From Streptomyces sp. CB02366 (GTDB lineage Bacteria > Actinomycetota > Actinomycetes > Streptomycetales > Streptomycetaceae): a stretch of 64,000 nucleotides of DNA. The translations under genes were made by a program, and so were the position numbers. The notes beneath the pieces are model-generated. The model was not told the DNA's origin and did no database searches. It saw only the letters and a list, made by a program, of their open reading frames with translations. The stretch is taken from assembly GCF_001905905.1 (NCBI RefSeq), contig NZ_LIVT01000002.1, forward strand, positions 310,001 through 374,000. The letters are read 5' to 3'. How positions within the stretch are numbered: position 1 is the first letter of the stretch; each line of letters opens with the position of its first letter. Positions 32,659 to 47,600 of the stretch are shown here, piece by piece.

Positions 32659-35600
32659 GACAGCATCCTCCAGCTCACCCAGATGGGCCGGGGCGACCGG
32701 ACCGAGTGGAACACCGACTTCACCAAGGACGCCGCGAAGTTCGCGGTCATCGGGGGTGTGCTCGGCGGGCCGTTCGCCCTGCTGGGCGGCGCGTTCGGCA
32801 AGCTGCTCGGCAACCTGGGCGGCAAGGGGCTGGGCAAGATCCTCGGCAACGACGCGGGGAACGTGCTGGCCAAGGGCCTGGCCGGCGGCGGCAAGGGCGT
32901 GGGAGCCGGAGCCGGCAAGGGCGGTGGCGCGCTCGGCAAGGGCGCGGGAGCCGGAGCGGGGCGGGGCGCGGGCGGCGCAGGAGCCGCAGCCGGAAAGGGC
33001 GCCGGTGGCGCAGGAGCCGCAGCCGGAAAGGGCACGGGCGGCGCAGGAGCCGCAGCCGGAAAGGGCACGGGCGGCGCAGGAGCCGCAGCCGGAAAGGGCA
33101 CGGGCGGCGCGGGAGCCGCAGCCGGTAAAGGCGCGGGCGGCCTGGGCGAAGGCGTCGGCAAGGGCGTCAGCGGTGTCGGGGACGGTGTCGGCAAGGGCGT
33201 CAGCGGTGTGGGTGACGGGGCGGCCGGGGCCGGCGGGAGGTCCGGGGCGGGCGCCGCGGGCAACACGATCTCGGAGACCTCCGCCCGGGAGCTGGGCGAG
33301 CGCCTGGGCAACATCATGGGCCGCACCAACGAGTCCCTGAACCAGCTGGGCGCGGACGGCGTGCGGGGCGCGGCCGCCGGAGCGGTCGGCCGGGAGGTCG
33401 TCAAGGACTTCGCCAACGCCTTCGAGAAGCATCTCGGGGGCGCGCTGGGCAACGAGACCGCCAAGAACCTGGGCCGCGAGTACGGCGAGGCGCTGGTCAA
33501 GAACTGGGCCGGCAAGGCCGACTGGCAGGGCCTCACCCACGCGCTGGACGACGCGCTGAAACCGTTCGTGAAAGACCTGGGCGAGAGCGGCGTGCGGGCG
33601 CTCTCCCACGACCTGCCCGGCTCGTTCGTCCGGACCGTCGGGGGAAACCTGGGATTCCACGTCGGCAACTTCGTCGGCGAGATAGCCGGTGATTCGGCCC
33701 ACGCCGTGGTCACCGAGGGCATGTACAACCTGATCTTCGGGCCCGACCACACCTTCACGGTCAGCGGTTGGACGGCGGCGGCGGGCGCCGCCGGCGGCAT
33801 CATGGGCCGAGGCGTGGCCCACGGCTTCCAGTCGATGCACAACCTGGTCCAGGGCCCCCCGGCCGCTCCGCCGCCGCGCCCTCCGGCCTTCTCGTCCGAC
33901 GCCCCCGCCCCCTCGGCCCCCGCGCCCCGGCCCAGCACCGAGTCCGGGCCGACGGTGCGCGACGGCTCCACCACGCCGAAGGACGACGCCGACAACCGCA
34001 CGCTCACGGACTCCGGCTCGGAGACCGAGAGCCTGTACTACCTGGACGTGGACGACCTCTCGGACAGCGGGACGCTGTACGCGAAGGACGACGACGGGAG
34101 CGGGGACGCCGCCCCGACCGGCCTGCCCACGGCCTCCGCCCCCTCCTTCGCCACCAGCTCCGACGGCGCGGACTTCACGAGCGGCGGCGACTCCACGTCC
34201 GGTCCGAACCGGAGCGACACGTCCCACGGGAACGACGCCCCCCACGGGAACGACAGCCCGAGCGGGAACGACGTCCCTGCCGGGGGCGACGGCCGGTACG
34301 GGAACGACGTCCCGGGCGGGAACGAGACCCCGAGCGGGAACGGCCGCCCCAACACCACCGACAACTCCGGGTCCGGCGGCGGCACCGACACCGCCCCCGG
34401 CGCCGGCCCGGGCGAGCCGTCCGGCCCCCGGTCCCCCGCGCCCGAGCCCTCCGTACCGCCGGGCACGGTGTCCGAGCTGGACCTCCTGCTGAACAGCCTG
34501 CCGGACGTACCCGACGCCCCGCCGACCTCCCAGCCCGACCCGGAGCCGGTCCCGGGCCGGGCACCGGAGGACGTGACGCAGGACCTCACGGACCCGGAGT
34601 CGGTACCGGCGGACCTCCCCGACGTACCCGACACCCCGCTGGGCCCGGTGCTGACGCCACAGGAGCAGCGGTTGCTGGCGGATCTTCCCCCCGTACCGCA
34701 GAACAGTCCCGCACAGCCGTCCGGCGACGGGCCGGGCGCGTCCTCGTCCGGCGGCCGGACCGGTGGCTCCGAGTCGGGGAACCGGACTCCGAACGACCCC
34801 GACCAGCTCCTCCGGGAGCGCCTGGACCGGCTCAAGAACCAGCAGGACACGGACCCGGACCCTTCGGGTGCGGATCTGGCAGCCCGGCTGGCGAAGCTCC
34901 GCGAGGGCGGGTCCGACGACCTCGGCAGGCCCGCGCGGGTGGACGAGCTCCGCGAGCAGTACCGCGCGGCCCTGGACGAGGAGGGCACGGACGGACCGGA
35001 CCACGACGGGACCGCGCTCCCGTACAACGCCACGGGGGGCGCCGCGACCCCGCCGCGCCCCGTCCCGACCGTCTCGGCGACACCCAACTCCGGCAACGGC
35101 AGCGCCGGTTCACGCCCCCAGACCCCTACGGGGGCCGACCCGGGCGGGCTCGACGCGCCGTTGCCCGACGTCCCCCAGGGCCCCCCGGGCTCCCGGCCGG
35201 CCCCCGCGGACGGGACGGACCTCGTCCTGCCCGACGTACCCCGGCACGAACCCGGCGCACGGCCCGGGACGGGGCGGACCGAGAGCGAGGGGAACGGCAC
35301 GGACACGGACGACCCGTCGAGCCCGCCCCGTACGGAGTCGGCGGACGAGCTGCCCTTCCCCGGCGGTTTCGACGACGGGGGCGACCTCGACGCCCTGCTG
35401 GCACGCCTCGACGGGACCGGCGTCCTCACGGACGACCCGGTGAGCCGACTGGCCGACCTGCCCGACGTACCCGACGCCCTGTCCTCCGCCGAGCAGCGCA
35501 GGCTGGCCGCGGACGTGAGGCGGGAGACCGACGCCCTGCTGGCGGACGCGCGGCGGGTGGGCGTCGACCGGGAGACACGGCAGCGGCTCGGCGAGCGCAT

Positions 35601-38600
35601 CCAGGACGACGTCCGGGCGGGCCGGCACGCCGACGCCGCCGAGGGGCTGCGGGAACTGAGCGACCTCGTCGCCCTGCACGGCCTCGGCGAACGGCTCCAG
35701 CAGTTCCGCCGCCACACGGACGGCGGATACGAGGGGCGCGCCGCGCAGTTGGGCATGCGCCGTACGGAGTGGCTGCGCCATGCGCTCGGCATCGAGGAGG
35801 CGGCGCTCAACGGCGATCCGCGCCGTACGACCCGGCTGCTGGACGATTTCGAGCAGCGGCTCGGCGCCCTGGGGGCCGAGCTGAAGGACCGCGCCGACCA
35901 CTCTCCCGAGGCGTTGGAGAAGCGGATCGCCGACAGCCGGCGGGCCGACGCCGAGGACGCGGGCATGGACCGCGAGCGCATCCGTGCGTGGGAGGACCGT
36001 CTGGAGCAGGCGGCGACGCCCGAGGAGCACCACCGGTTGCAGGTCGAGTACGCCGCGGAGAAGGAGGCGACGCGCCGACTCGCCGAACTGCGGGAGCTGG
36101 GGGCGTCCGAGGCGGAACTGGCCTCCTGGAAGAGCCGGTTCGAGGGGCCGGGGCGCGGACCCGACCTCGACGCCCAGTACGAACGCCGCACGGCCGCCCT
36201 CAGCCGTGAGGCCGATCTGGCCGCGCTCCAGGGGCGGTTGGACGCCCTGCGCGAGGGCGGGCCCCAGCAGGAGCCCGCGCAGCCGCCGCCCCCGGCGCAG
36301 GGCGGGACCGGTGACGCCTCCCCCGCCGGCGGCCGGTCGGACGACTCCGGCCCCGCCCCGGACACCGACGCGGCGAACGACCTGGCGGACCTGGACGCCC
36401 GGCTCGATCGTCTGTTCGGTGGCGAGGACCATGCCGGGTTGTCCCGTGAGGAACAGCGCCAGTGGGCGGACCGGCACGCGCGGGCCGAGGACGACGCGGC
36501 GCGGCAGGAGGTCGAGCGCGCCCACGCGGACCGCATGGCGCAGGTGGAGCGCGAACGGCGGCTGAGGACCGTCGCGGACGGCGGCCCCGAGGGGGCGCGG
36601 CGCGGTCCCGACCGCCAGGAGGCGTGGCAGAGCAGGCTCGACGAGGCGGCGGACGACCCGCAGGCCCTCGACCGGGTGCTCGACGACTACGACGCGGAGA
36701 CGGAGCAGCTGCGGCGCGAGGGGAAGGAGCGCCTGGAGCAGGAGTTGCGCGCCCCGGACCGTCTGCGGGACCTCGACCGGCGCATCGACCGCTCGCTGGA
36801 CCGGTTGCCCGAGGAGGTGCGAGCCCGAGCCGCCCGGGACGCCCGCACGCTGGTGGAACGGCTGCGGGACCTGGCCGCCGTCACCGAGGAGGCCCCCGCC
36901 CCGAAGGCCGACGACGTCGTACCGGAGAAGGACGCCGACGCCCGGGACACGCAGCTGCCCCGCCCGACGTCCGTGCCGGAACCGACGCCCGTGCCGCACC
37001 GGGCGCCCGACCCCGCCCCGGCGTCCGCGCCGTCCCCGGACGCGCTCTCGGACTTCCCCTCGTCCCCGGCGCCCTCTTCGGACTCGTCCCCGGCGCCGAC
37101 CCGCTCCCCTTCCCCGTCTCCGTCCACGTCCTCTTCCCCGGCCTCTTCCTCGTCCTCGGCTTCGTCCTCGGCTTCGTCCTCCCGTACGAACGCCGGCGAA
37201 GGGGGCGGCGGCGGGGGAACCCCGCGCCCCGCCGGTTCCGAACGGAGCCGGCGCGGTTCGGTGTCCTCCGACGACCAGGTGATGGAGACCCCGCGGCAGC
37301 GGAACGACGCGAGGGCGTCCGAGGACCGGGACGACCTCAGCACCCACACCCGGGACCACGACGAACTGTCCGAGCGGGAGAACCGCCGCGTCCCCACGGA
37401 GACTGAGGACGACGCGCTGCCGCCCTCCACGTCCCAGCGGGACGGCGACGCCCCTCACCTCTCCGACGACGCCGAATCCACCGCCTCCGCGCCCAAGGAC
37501 CCCGAGAACACCGAGGCCTCCGAGAGCGCCGCGGACTCCGGGCGTCCCGAGCACGCCGGGGGCCCGGAGAACACCGGGAACTCGAAGAACCCGGAGAACC
37601 CCGAGAGCCCGGAGAGCCCGGAGAGCACCGGCGGTCCCGCGCAGGGGAAGGGGGCGTCGCAGGACGGCGACGGGTCCCAGGACGCGCCTTCCGGGAACGA
37701 CCACCGGCCGGGCGGCCCGTCCGAGGAGCGGCAGCCGGGGCTCTCGGCGCGCGACACGGCTCTCAACGCCCTCTCGGCGGACGAGTTCGAGCAGCGCGTC
37801 TACCGCGCGCGGCGCGACCGGCCCGACCTGACGAGCGACGAGGCCCTGCGCGACGAGGTGTACCGCCGGATCAACGACCCCGGCGTGAAGGTGGAGAAGG
37901 AGGTGTCCCTCGCCGCTCCGCTGCTGACCGAGGGGGTGGAGCCGCCGCCGTCCGGGCGGTCCGGCACGTTCGTGACGTTCGACGACCAGGCGATGCTGCC
38001 CGCCTCCCTGCGGGGCCACGGGCACGGGCACCTCACCCTGCGGGGCGTGGACCGGCTGGTCGACGCCCTCACGATGCGCTGGCGTCTGCACCCGGACGGG
38101 ATCGCGCAGGTGAGGCTGGTGCTCACCCAGAGCCCGCACACGCTGCTCGGCCCCCGGACGTTCGTCCTGCCGACCCTGGACGGCGGCCACCGGGAGGTCA
38201 GCCTCTCCCTGGACAGCTACGGGGACTGGCGCCGCTTCGCCGAGCCGACCCCCCTGGCCGTCCCGGATGACGAGGCCCAGCCCGTGCCCGCGACGGGCGA
38301 GGACGGTTCCCCCACGGTCACCACCACGCCGAAGCCCTCCCCGGCGCCCGCTCCCGCGTCACCGGCGGAGGGGTCCGGCGCCGCGACCGCCCCGAAGACC
38401 GACGCCACCCCCACGCCCAAGACCGACACCACCACCACGCCCCGGACCGACACCTCCGCCACCACACCCAAGACCGTCGAGGTCACATCCGACGCCACCG
38501 CCCCCAAGACCGACGCCTCCGACTCCGACGCCGTCAAGGCCGCCGAGGACGAGACCGCCGCCGACGCCCCCGTCAAGGTCGAGACCGAACTCCGCACCCG

Positions 38601-41600
38601 CCCCGGCACCACCGAGACCAAGACGCTCGGCACTTCCCGCGCCTTCGGGCTGGCCGTCCCGATCAGCGCCACCGGGACGCCCTTCGGCGCGCTCGGGTCC
38701 GTCTCCCTCAGCGGACGGCGTATGGAGGCCTCTTACACCTACACGCAGGAGAACCGCGCCCAGACCAGCGTGACCACGGTCGGCAAGGACGGCAGCCACC
38801 TCCACGTGAGCGACCTGCACATCGTGGCCGAGTCCGTGCGCGTCTGGGACAAGAAGGGCCGTGAGCTGCCCGCCGACCGGCAGCAGCCCGGCACCGCCGG
38901 CCGGCAGCACTACCGCATCCGGGACGGGGTCGCCTGGCGCGTCCCCGACAGCGTCACCGACCCGGCGATCCCGGACCGGCTGCCCACCGCCTTCACCTTC
39001 GCCCCCGGCGCCCGGCCGCACCTGCTCGCGCCGCTGAGCGTCACCACCAGAACCCGGTTGCTGGACTGGGCGCTCAGGAACTTCCCCGAGGCGGTCCCCG
39101 GCAGCTTCCTCCGCCGCCAACTGGCCGACCTCTTCGGGGAAGAGAGCCTGCGCACCATGATCGCGCAGAGCTCCGGGGAGACCGTGGTCACCGCTCCCCT
39201 CTTCGCCGGCCTGGGCGGCCGGTCGCTGGGCTCCGTCGAACTGCGGCTGGTCCCGGTCGACGCCACGCTGCTCCAGGCGTCCGACAAGACCGAGGTCAAG
39301 AAGGCCGACGCGCAGCGCTCCACCGGCACCACGGAGAAGAAGAACACCCAGGGCATCGGGATCGGGCTCACCGCCGGCCCCCAGTTCGGGCTGATCCCGG
39401 GCTCCAACGCCCTGAACCTCCAGATCGCGGGGGCCGTCGGCCTGACGACCCAGCGGGCCGAGAGCAGTTACAGCGGCAACACCGCCGAGTCCGTGCGCAC
39501 CCTCAACAGCCGGGGCCACTCAGGGCTCTACGGCGTCCGCTTCCGGCTGGAGGTGCGCCGCCAGGGCGGTACGTGGGAGTCGCCCGCCCCGAACCGGCGG
39601 GAAGACCCGGCCCAGGGAGGCGCCCCGGCCGAGGACGACACGTTCCTCACCGCCACCGTGCAGCTCCCCCGGGCCGACGCGCGCAGGCTGGCCGGCTGGG
39701 ACGACGGCACCGCGCCCGTCCCGGACGCCGAGGCGCCGCCCGCGCCCGCGTACCTGACCCCGTCGAACCCGGCGACGTTCGGCCTGCACGCGGTCGTGGA
39801 CCTCGCGCCGGTCGGCGACGCGCAGGCGCCCCCGCCCCACACGTCCCTCACGGACGCGCTGGTCGACCGCATCCAGGCCGGCCTGCACCGGGCCTACCCC
39901 GACCTCGTGCTGCCGCCCGGGACGAACACCGCGCCCGCCGACGCCCGCCCGGGGGGCGGCGACCGTACGTACAACAACGCGGTGCGCAACACCCATCTGC
40001 TGCGCCAGGCACTCGCCCGTACGGTGCTGGAGGGCTCCCTCGACCGTTTGACGAGCACCGGACTGCGCATCCAGCTCGAACAGCTCGGCACCCTCAACAA
40101 GCGGTACGTCGTCGTCACCGTGCGGGCGCAGGCCACGGACCGCCGGTTCCTGGGCACCCACCACGATCTGGGGCTGGCCAACAGCGTCCTCTCCACCCGC
40201 CGCGCGGACAGCGCGACCACCCGGACGCACGGCTGGTCCATCGGCTTCGACGCGGGACTGACCGGGCTCGACCGCTTCGGCGGCTCCGGGAGCATCGGCT
40301 ACCGGTACGGCAAGCAGACCGCGTACGGCATGACGTACGGTCCGACGCTGACCCCGGACGGCGGCATCACCAGCGCCGGATCGCAGCACCTGTGGTCGTA
40401 CCACCTGGACTTCACCGCGGAGGCCACCAGCTTCACCCGCCCGCGCCAGACCGCCCGGACGATGTCCGGCGAGCTGCTCGGCACCCGGTGGTTCGTGAAG
40501 CAGGACGCCGGAACCGTCGACCTGCTGCGTACCGGAGAGACCGGACAGACCGGGCAGACGGGCGCCACCGCCCGGCCCCCCGTCGCCGGGCGGGTCACCC
40601 TCGCCGTGCCCGCCTCGCTGTCCGTGCCGTCCGCGCTGACCGTCGACCCGCCGCGGACCGCACCGGCCGCCACGCCGATGACCCCGGCCATGGCCGAACT
40701 GCTCTCCTCCGGGAAGCCCGTCCCCACCGGCGCCTGGACGTCCCACCCGCTGCTGGAGGGGCTGCACTCCGTGCAGAGCGTCACCTCGCCGCAGCTCGTG
40801 CAGCAGCACCTCAGGGAGCTGCTCGCCACCGTCTCCGGCGGCTCCTGGGTCTACGGGAACGACGGGACCCCCGCGTCCGGGGCGCTCGCCGAAGCCTTCG
40901 CCGTCGGCCGCAACGAAGCGGACTTCAGCGACGCGGCGCAGACCGGCAAGCACGTCAGCGACCTGTTCGGGCGGACGGCCGTCACCGACATCACCGCCTC
41001 GGTCAGCGCCTGGCCGCAGCTGCGCAGGCCGCGCGTGGTCGCGGTCGTCGACTCCAGCGACCTGGCCCTCTCCGCCGTCGGGTCGGGGACCAGCGGGGCG
41101 GGGCACTCGGTCGCCGGGGTCGCCAGCCACACCGTCTCCCTCCTGGGGGCGTTCCGGGCCAAGCACACCGACACGTTCCAGACGGCGGGCCTCTACGGGG
41201 CGACCTGGACGCCGTACCAGCGCACCAGCACCACGACCGAGGCCGCGACCTTCTCCGCGAACCCGGCCCACACGGTCCAGTACACCGGGCCGATGGCCCT
41301 GGTCAGCGCCGACGTGGCGTGGCACCTCGCGGCCCGTTCCCAGCCCTCCGGCCTGCTCCAGGGGCCGATGGAGCTGGCCCGCGGACGGAAGCCGGCGGGA
41401 CGGATCGTGGAGGTCCCCGACGGTGTGCTCGTCTGGGTGCCGCTGGCGGAGGCCCGGAAGGCCGGGCTGTTCGACGACGGCCTCACCCCGCCGCCGCCCA
41501 CGCGGCTGTACGCCCCCACCGACGCGGCGGCGCACGGCACGCTCACGGTCGGCCGCATCGACATGGCCGCGGCCATCGAGGCGTTCACGGACCGGCTGCT

Positions 41601-44600
41601 CACGACCCTGCCCCAGCACAAGAGCTGGCTCGGCCCGAAGAGCCTGCTCGCCGACCAGCTCGGCGGACTGGCACGGCAGATGACCGCCCTGTCGCCGTCC
41701 GGTATGCGCGCCCTCCAGACGGGCATGGAGAACGGCGGAACCTCCCTGCGGCTGGCCCGGAACAAGATCGGCCCGTCCAAGGACGCCAGCCTCACGGTGA
41801 CCCTGCGGCGCACCGGCTTCACCCCCGGCCCGCTGCGCCACGACGTGAAGCCGACGATCGCCCGGCCCACGTCCACGGCGGAGACCGCCACCCAGAAGCT
41901 GGCACGCGGGTACGAGGCCGGGTACCGGCTCTCCGAAGTGCCCGGCGTCCAGAACGACCCGGTGGTCCGCAACGGCGGCTTCACCCTCGACGACAAGGCG
42001 GGGTCCTCCCGTTCGGCCTCCCTGGCGCACGCGGTCACCGACGCCGTCAGCGCCCAGGTGGCCTTCGAGGGGCCCGTGGTGACCGGCCGCACGACGTTCG
42101 AGGCCACCTTCACCCTGGAACTGCCCGACGGGACGGTGGTGACGCACACGCAGAGCGTCGGCGACGCCGAGGTGGTGCTGCCCCTGAGCCTCGCGCGACC
42201 GGGGACGACGACCGCGCCCACGGCCACCGGAACCACCGCTGCCGGTGCCGCCCCCGCGACCACCGGCGCGAGCGCGACCACCACGGCCAGCGGAGCGGCC
42301 GGCGCCACCGCCACGACCGCCGCCACCCCTGCGACGGCGTCGGCCGGGACGTCCGCGTCGAGCGCCGTGCGGCAGGCCCCCCGCCCGATGCTGCTGCCCC
42401 CACGGCAGCCGGGGGCCACGGCGTCGCGCGACCTCGGTTCGGCGGGCAGGAAGCTGTTCGCCGCCGGCCCGGAGAGCGTCGTCGTGACCACGGTCGGCGG
42501 CATCACGGTCCTGCGGGACGCCGCCGCGTACGCCCTCGACACCGCGGTCAAGGGACGCGGTACCAAGAGCGGCGGCGCGACGCCCATGCCCACCGACGCC
42601 CACGGCCGCTACGTGCGGAAGACGGCGTTGACGCGGCCCGGCACCGCGGCCGGGGAAGCGCTCAAGGGAGGCATCAGCACCGACGTGCTGAGCGCCTACC
42701 TCCCGCAGATGATCCACGACCACCTGACCGTCACCCTGCACGACACCACGTCCACGGTCGGCGGGACGGACGCCGTCCTCACGCTCTCCGCCGACATCGA
42801 CCTCTCGCAGGCCGAACTGCTGGCGGTGGACGCGCAGGCGGGGCTCGGCGGCAGCCGGCGGACCTCGGAGAACGACACCTACACGGGCGACACCACCGAC
42901 AGTCACACGCCCGCGATGACCGTGGGTCCGGCCTACCAGTCGCAGCCCCTGGTCCAGAGCACGGCCGCCGTGCCGGGCTGGGCGGACTCCGACGCGGCGG
43001 GCAGCGCCGCCGACCGCCGGACCTCCGCGCTGACCACGCTGAAGCCGTTCGCCGGCGGCGCGGTGCTCGTCCAGGCCCCCCTGCACGTGGTCCAGACGGC
43101 GAAGGCGTCGCACCGGGTCGCGGACCTGCCGATCGTCCCGGCGCCGCTCAGGCCGGGCTCCCGGCCGCCGGTCACCGTCGAGCACACGGTGCCGGGCGGG
43201 GTGACGATGTGGGTGTCGTTCGACGTCGCGAAGAAGCACGGGCTGCTGCCTCCCGAGGTCGAGGCGGCGGCGGGCGTCGTCAAGGAGCAGACCGAGAAGT
43301 ACGTCGAAGCGGCCAAGGAGGCGGGGACGGCCGAACGGCGCCTGCGCGCCCTCGACAGCGAGGTCGCCGCCCTCCGGTCCCGCCTCCGCGACCTGCTCAG
43401 GACGCAGCCGCTCCCCGGAACGGAGGTGGCCGCCGCGCGGGAACACCTCGCCGCGGCCCGCACCCGGTACGCCGAGGCCCAGCGGGACCTGGCCAACCAC
43501 CGGCGCGATCTCGCCACCGCCGAACAGCACCTCGCCGAGGCGTCCGAAGCCGCGTGGCAGGCCGTCGAGCACTACACGCTCACCGGTCCCCGGCCCGCCG
43601 GCACGCCGCCGGCCCCCTGGACCGCCCCGGACACGACCGCGAGCACGACGACGGGTTCGGCCGCCACCTCCGGGGAACACCCCGCCACGGTCCCCGGCTA
43701 CCCGCCTCTCTCCGAGCTCCTCGCCGACTCCACGCCCCACACGGGCCCATCCGGCGGCCCCACCGCCACGAGCGCCACCGCCACCCCGCAGGACGTCCAC
43801 GCCCGTACGGAGTTCTGGCTCGGCGAGACCGGTCCGCTGCCGGGCGGGGAGGCCGTACGCCGGGAACAGGCCAAGGCGGCCGCCTGGGCGGAGCACCTGC
43901 GGGCGGCGGACGCGGCCTACCGGGCGTCGGTGGAGGCCGTGCGGGCCGCCCGGCAGGAGCTGGACGCCGCCCTGCTGCGGGAGGCCCGCAGCGGGAAGAC
44001 GGCGGCTCGGGACGCCTCCCCGGAACGGTTCGACGCGCTCGGGGCCGACGTGCGCACCGCCCGCACCGCCTATGACAAGGCGGTGGAACGGCTGACCGCC
44101 CACTACCGCGAACTCGGCCTCGTCCGCGCCGGTTTCGACGCCGTGGACACGGCCGTGCGCCCCCTCCTCGCACCGCGCCCCGAGAACAGCGCCCCCCTCG
44201 TCGTCACCCCCTGGCACCCGGCCCCGGAGCCCGAGGGGTACGTCCGGCCGACCGACACGCCCGCCCCCGACCCGTACACCTCCCAGGGCGAGGACGCCGA
44301 GGGCCGCCCGGTCACCCTGACGGACCCGGAGGGCCGCGTCCTCCAGCTCCTGGAACCGCCCTCCACGGGACCGGCGCACCTCGACCGCGGCACGAGCTTC
44401 CACCGCTCCCTCCTCGACGCGGTCGAGCGCGCCCACCCGGGGCTCCTCGCCGGGCTGGGGCTCCACGCCGCGGGCCGGGACCTCTCCGCCGCCGACGTCC
44501 AGCACCTGAGGCAGCGCTTGGCCGACCGGCTGGCGGCCGACCGCGACGAACTCGGCCCGTTCCTCGCCATCGACCCCCAGGAGCGTTTCACCGCACAGGA

Positions 44601-47600
44601 GCTGGCCGACGCGGGCATCGTCCTCACCCCGGCGGAAGCCGCCGAGCACACCGCCTCCCGCCACCGCCTGCCGGACACGGTGGCCGCCCGGCTCACCCCC
44701 GGCCAGCGGCTGGAGCTGGCCCGCACCACCCTGCTGCGCCCCGGCGACCAGCAGATCGGCGACCGCAACGACGCGGGCTGGAACCACTCCGCCGGGGACC
44801 TGGCCGCCCTGCTCGCGGCCCGGGTGCTCGGGGTTCCGGTCACCGTGGTGCACGCGGACCTGAACCACCTGACGTTCATCCCGGCGGGGACGGGCACGGC
44901 CGGGTCCGCCCGGTCGGGCGTGGTGCTGCACCTCGCGGACGGCCTGTACCGGCCGGCCGTGCCGGACACGACGGACCCCCTGCTGCTCAACACCGCCCCG
45001 GAGATCACCGGGCAGCGGGACCCGGCCGAACCGGAGACCACCGAGCAGCCGGCCGGGGCGGCCCCCGCCGAAAGCGGCTCGACCGCGCCGCCGCGCTCCG
45101 AGGGCCCGACCTACTACATGGGCAGCGGATCCGGCCCGCTCTCGCCCGTGCCCAAGCAGATCAACTTCATCTGGCTGGGCGGCGAGTTGACCCCGGCCGC
45201 CCGCGCCAACATCGAGAGGTGGGGGGCCAAGGCCCGAGCCGCCCAGTGGAAGCTGACGATCTGGACGGACACCGCCGCCGCCCGGAACAACGAGGCGTTC
45301 CTGCAGGAGTCGGCGGAGACCGGAGTCGCCCAGCACGGCAAGGTCAAGTCCTTGTTCGCCAAGGACAAGGTCCCTCTGTGGCAGAAGAATCCGCTCTCCA
45401 AGGCGCAGACCCTCTACGAGGCGGCCCTCGACCTCCAGAGCTTCGCGATGGCCTCCGACGTCGCCCGGTACGCGCTCCTCCACAAGCACGGCGGGGTGTA
45501 CCTCGACGTGGACCTGGGGCCGGGAGCCGTGAACCTGCGCCCCGAGGGCGTGATGATGCCGATGGGCGACGACACCCTGCCGATGTTCGGCCCCCTGCTC
45601 CAGGACCTCGGCAGCGTACAGAAGAAGCTCAAGCTCCCCGAGGGTTCCGTGCCCACCCCGGAGCAGATCCAGCAGGCCGCCGAAATGGCTTACGAGGACG
45701 GGGACTTCGGGAACCACTTCATCATCGCGCATCCCGGAAGCGCCTTCATGGAGCAGGTTCTGGGGAACCTCCCGGACTACAACGTCAAGGACAAGCTGAC
45801 CAAGGGCTACCTCGTGGCGGCCATGAAGTCGAAGAACGTGGCCAGCAAGACCGGGCCCCTCTTCCTCGTACGGCAGTTCATGGAGCACGCCACCAAGTTC
45901 CCGGCCCCGGAGGCGGCCGCGGTGTCGGGCGACGCACCGGCCGCGGAGAGCGACCGGGCGGCGGGCAAGAAGAAGTTCGCCTCCGCCCCGCACAACCGGT
46001 ACCGGATCCGGACGGAGGACTGGGCGGACTGGACCCGGTTGGAGTGGCTGACGCCGGAGAGCGAGCACCAGGAGACCCCCACCACCACGTCCGCGCCCGC
46101 CCGGCAGGGAACGCTGGCCAAGCGCCTCGGCGGCACCCTCAAGAAGCTCAAGGACGTGTCGACGTGGGGCGGCGGCCGGTCCGGTTCGAACCCGACGCTG
46201 CCGAACGACGGCACGGTGCTGACCGGCTTCGACCCCGTGCCGGACCAAATCGACCCGCACAGCGGGACGGCGAAGGACGAACTCGTCGGCAAGGACGGCC
46301 GGAAGGTCTCCTTCGAGCGGATGCGGCAGAGCCTCCGGACGATCAAGGACGCCTCGGGCGAGGTCATCGGGTACGCCTCGCACAGCGACAAGGACTGGGC
46401 CCCGCGCAAGGACTTCTACGCGAACTACCGCGCCGGACAGGACGCGTACCTGGCCTACCGGCCGAACGGAGACGGCACGTTCACCGCCGTGTCCGGGGAT
46501 CCGGCGGCCCCCCGTACCGTCCCCTGGCGCACCACCGCCGGGGCCGCCGGCACCGACAGCGCCTCGGGGCAGGGGCAGAAGACCCCCGGCCCGGTCTTCT
46601 TCGACGCGCACGGCTCCCGGCACGGCGTCAAGCTCCACATCGACGGCGAGCTGCCGCTGGAGGTGGACGGCGCCCAGTTCGCCCGCTTCATGGAGACGCT
46701 GGCCGACCCCGACGGGCCGCCGGCCCCGGTGGTGCTCGTGGCGTGCGACACGGGGACCGTCCGCTCCTCGGACGGCAGCAGCGTCGTCAGGGACGCGGCG
46801 CGGGCGGTGCCCGGACGCCGCTGGTACGCCCCCGACGTCGCGGTCGGCCACGTGAGCAAGCCGTCCGGAGCGGTGGGCGAAGCCACCGGCGTACTGGCCC
46901 TGCTCCAGGACGGGGCCACCGGACGCCCGGGCCGGTGGGTGACCGCCGGTGAACCCGACGCGCTGGACGCCCTGCTCGGGCAGGAGGGCGGGGGCGGCGA
47001 CACGGTCGTCGGCGGCGGGAAGAGGTCCGCACCCGGTACCGGCCCGGTGCGGAGTCCGGACGAGCTGCTGGTGAACGTGCCGGACACGGACACGGCCACG
47101 CGGCAGGGCGCCGAATCGTCCAGGACAGCGGACGACGGCGTCGCGCCGGAACAGAAAGAGGGCTTCCACCAGCAGAGCGCACAGCTGTGGGACCGGATCG
47201 AGGGGATCGAGCCGCTCGCCGAGGACACGGCGTTCCGTCAGGGCGTGGACGCCTGGCTGAAGACCGTCGAATCGGACCTGGAGATGGCGCTGGCCGGGCG
47301 CCCGGGCAGGAACGAAGTCAACGAGTCCGCCATCGCCGCGATCATGCGGGGTTTCCGGTCCGACAAGGTGATGGGCCACCAGGTGAGTTACCTGTGGTTC
47401 CTTCGGCAGCAGGAGACAGGGGGCTTCGAGGGCGTCCTGCCGACGCGCGCCGCGGCATCGGCCGAACACGGCCAGATCTGGTCGAAGTTGGGCCCGGCCG
47501 AAGCGATCAGCACGGCCAACGTCGGAACCGGCGTGGCCTTGGAATCATCGGTCCAGGGCTACATCTTCGACGGTCTCGGATTCGGACTCCCCCACTGGGA

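Noticed and set aside
39520-47469. Antisense open frame of 2649 codons inside the giant gene
   Set aside because: It has the low-complexity Arg/Gly/Val composition expected of an antisense frame in GC-rich DNA, no recognisable domain, and lies fully opposite clear glycosyltransferase and beta-rich coding sequence.
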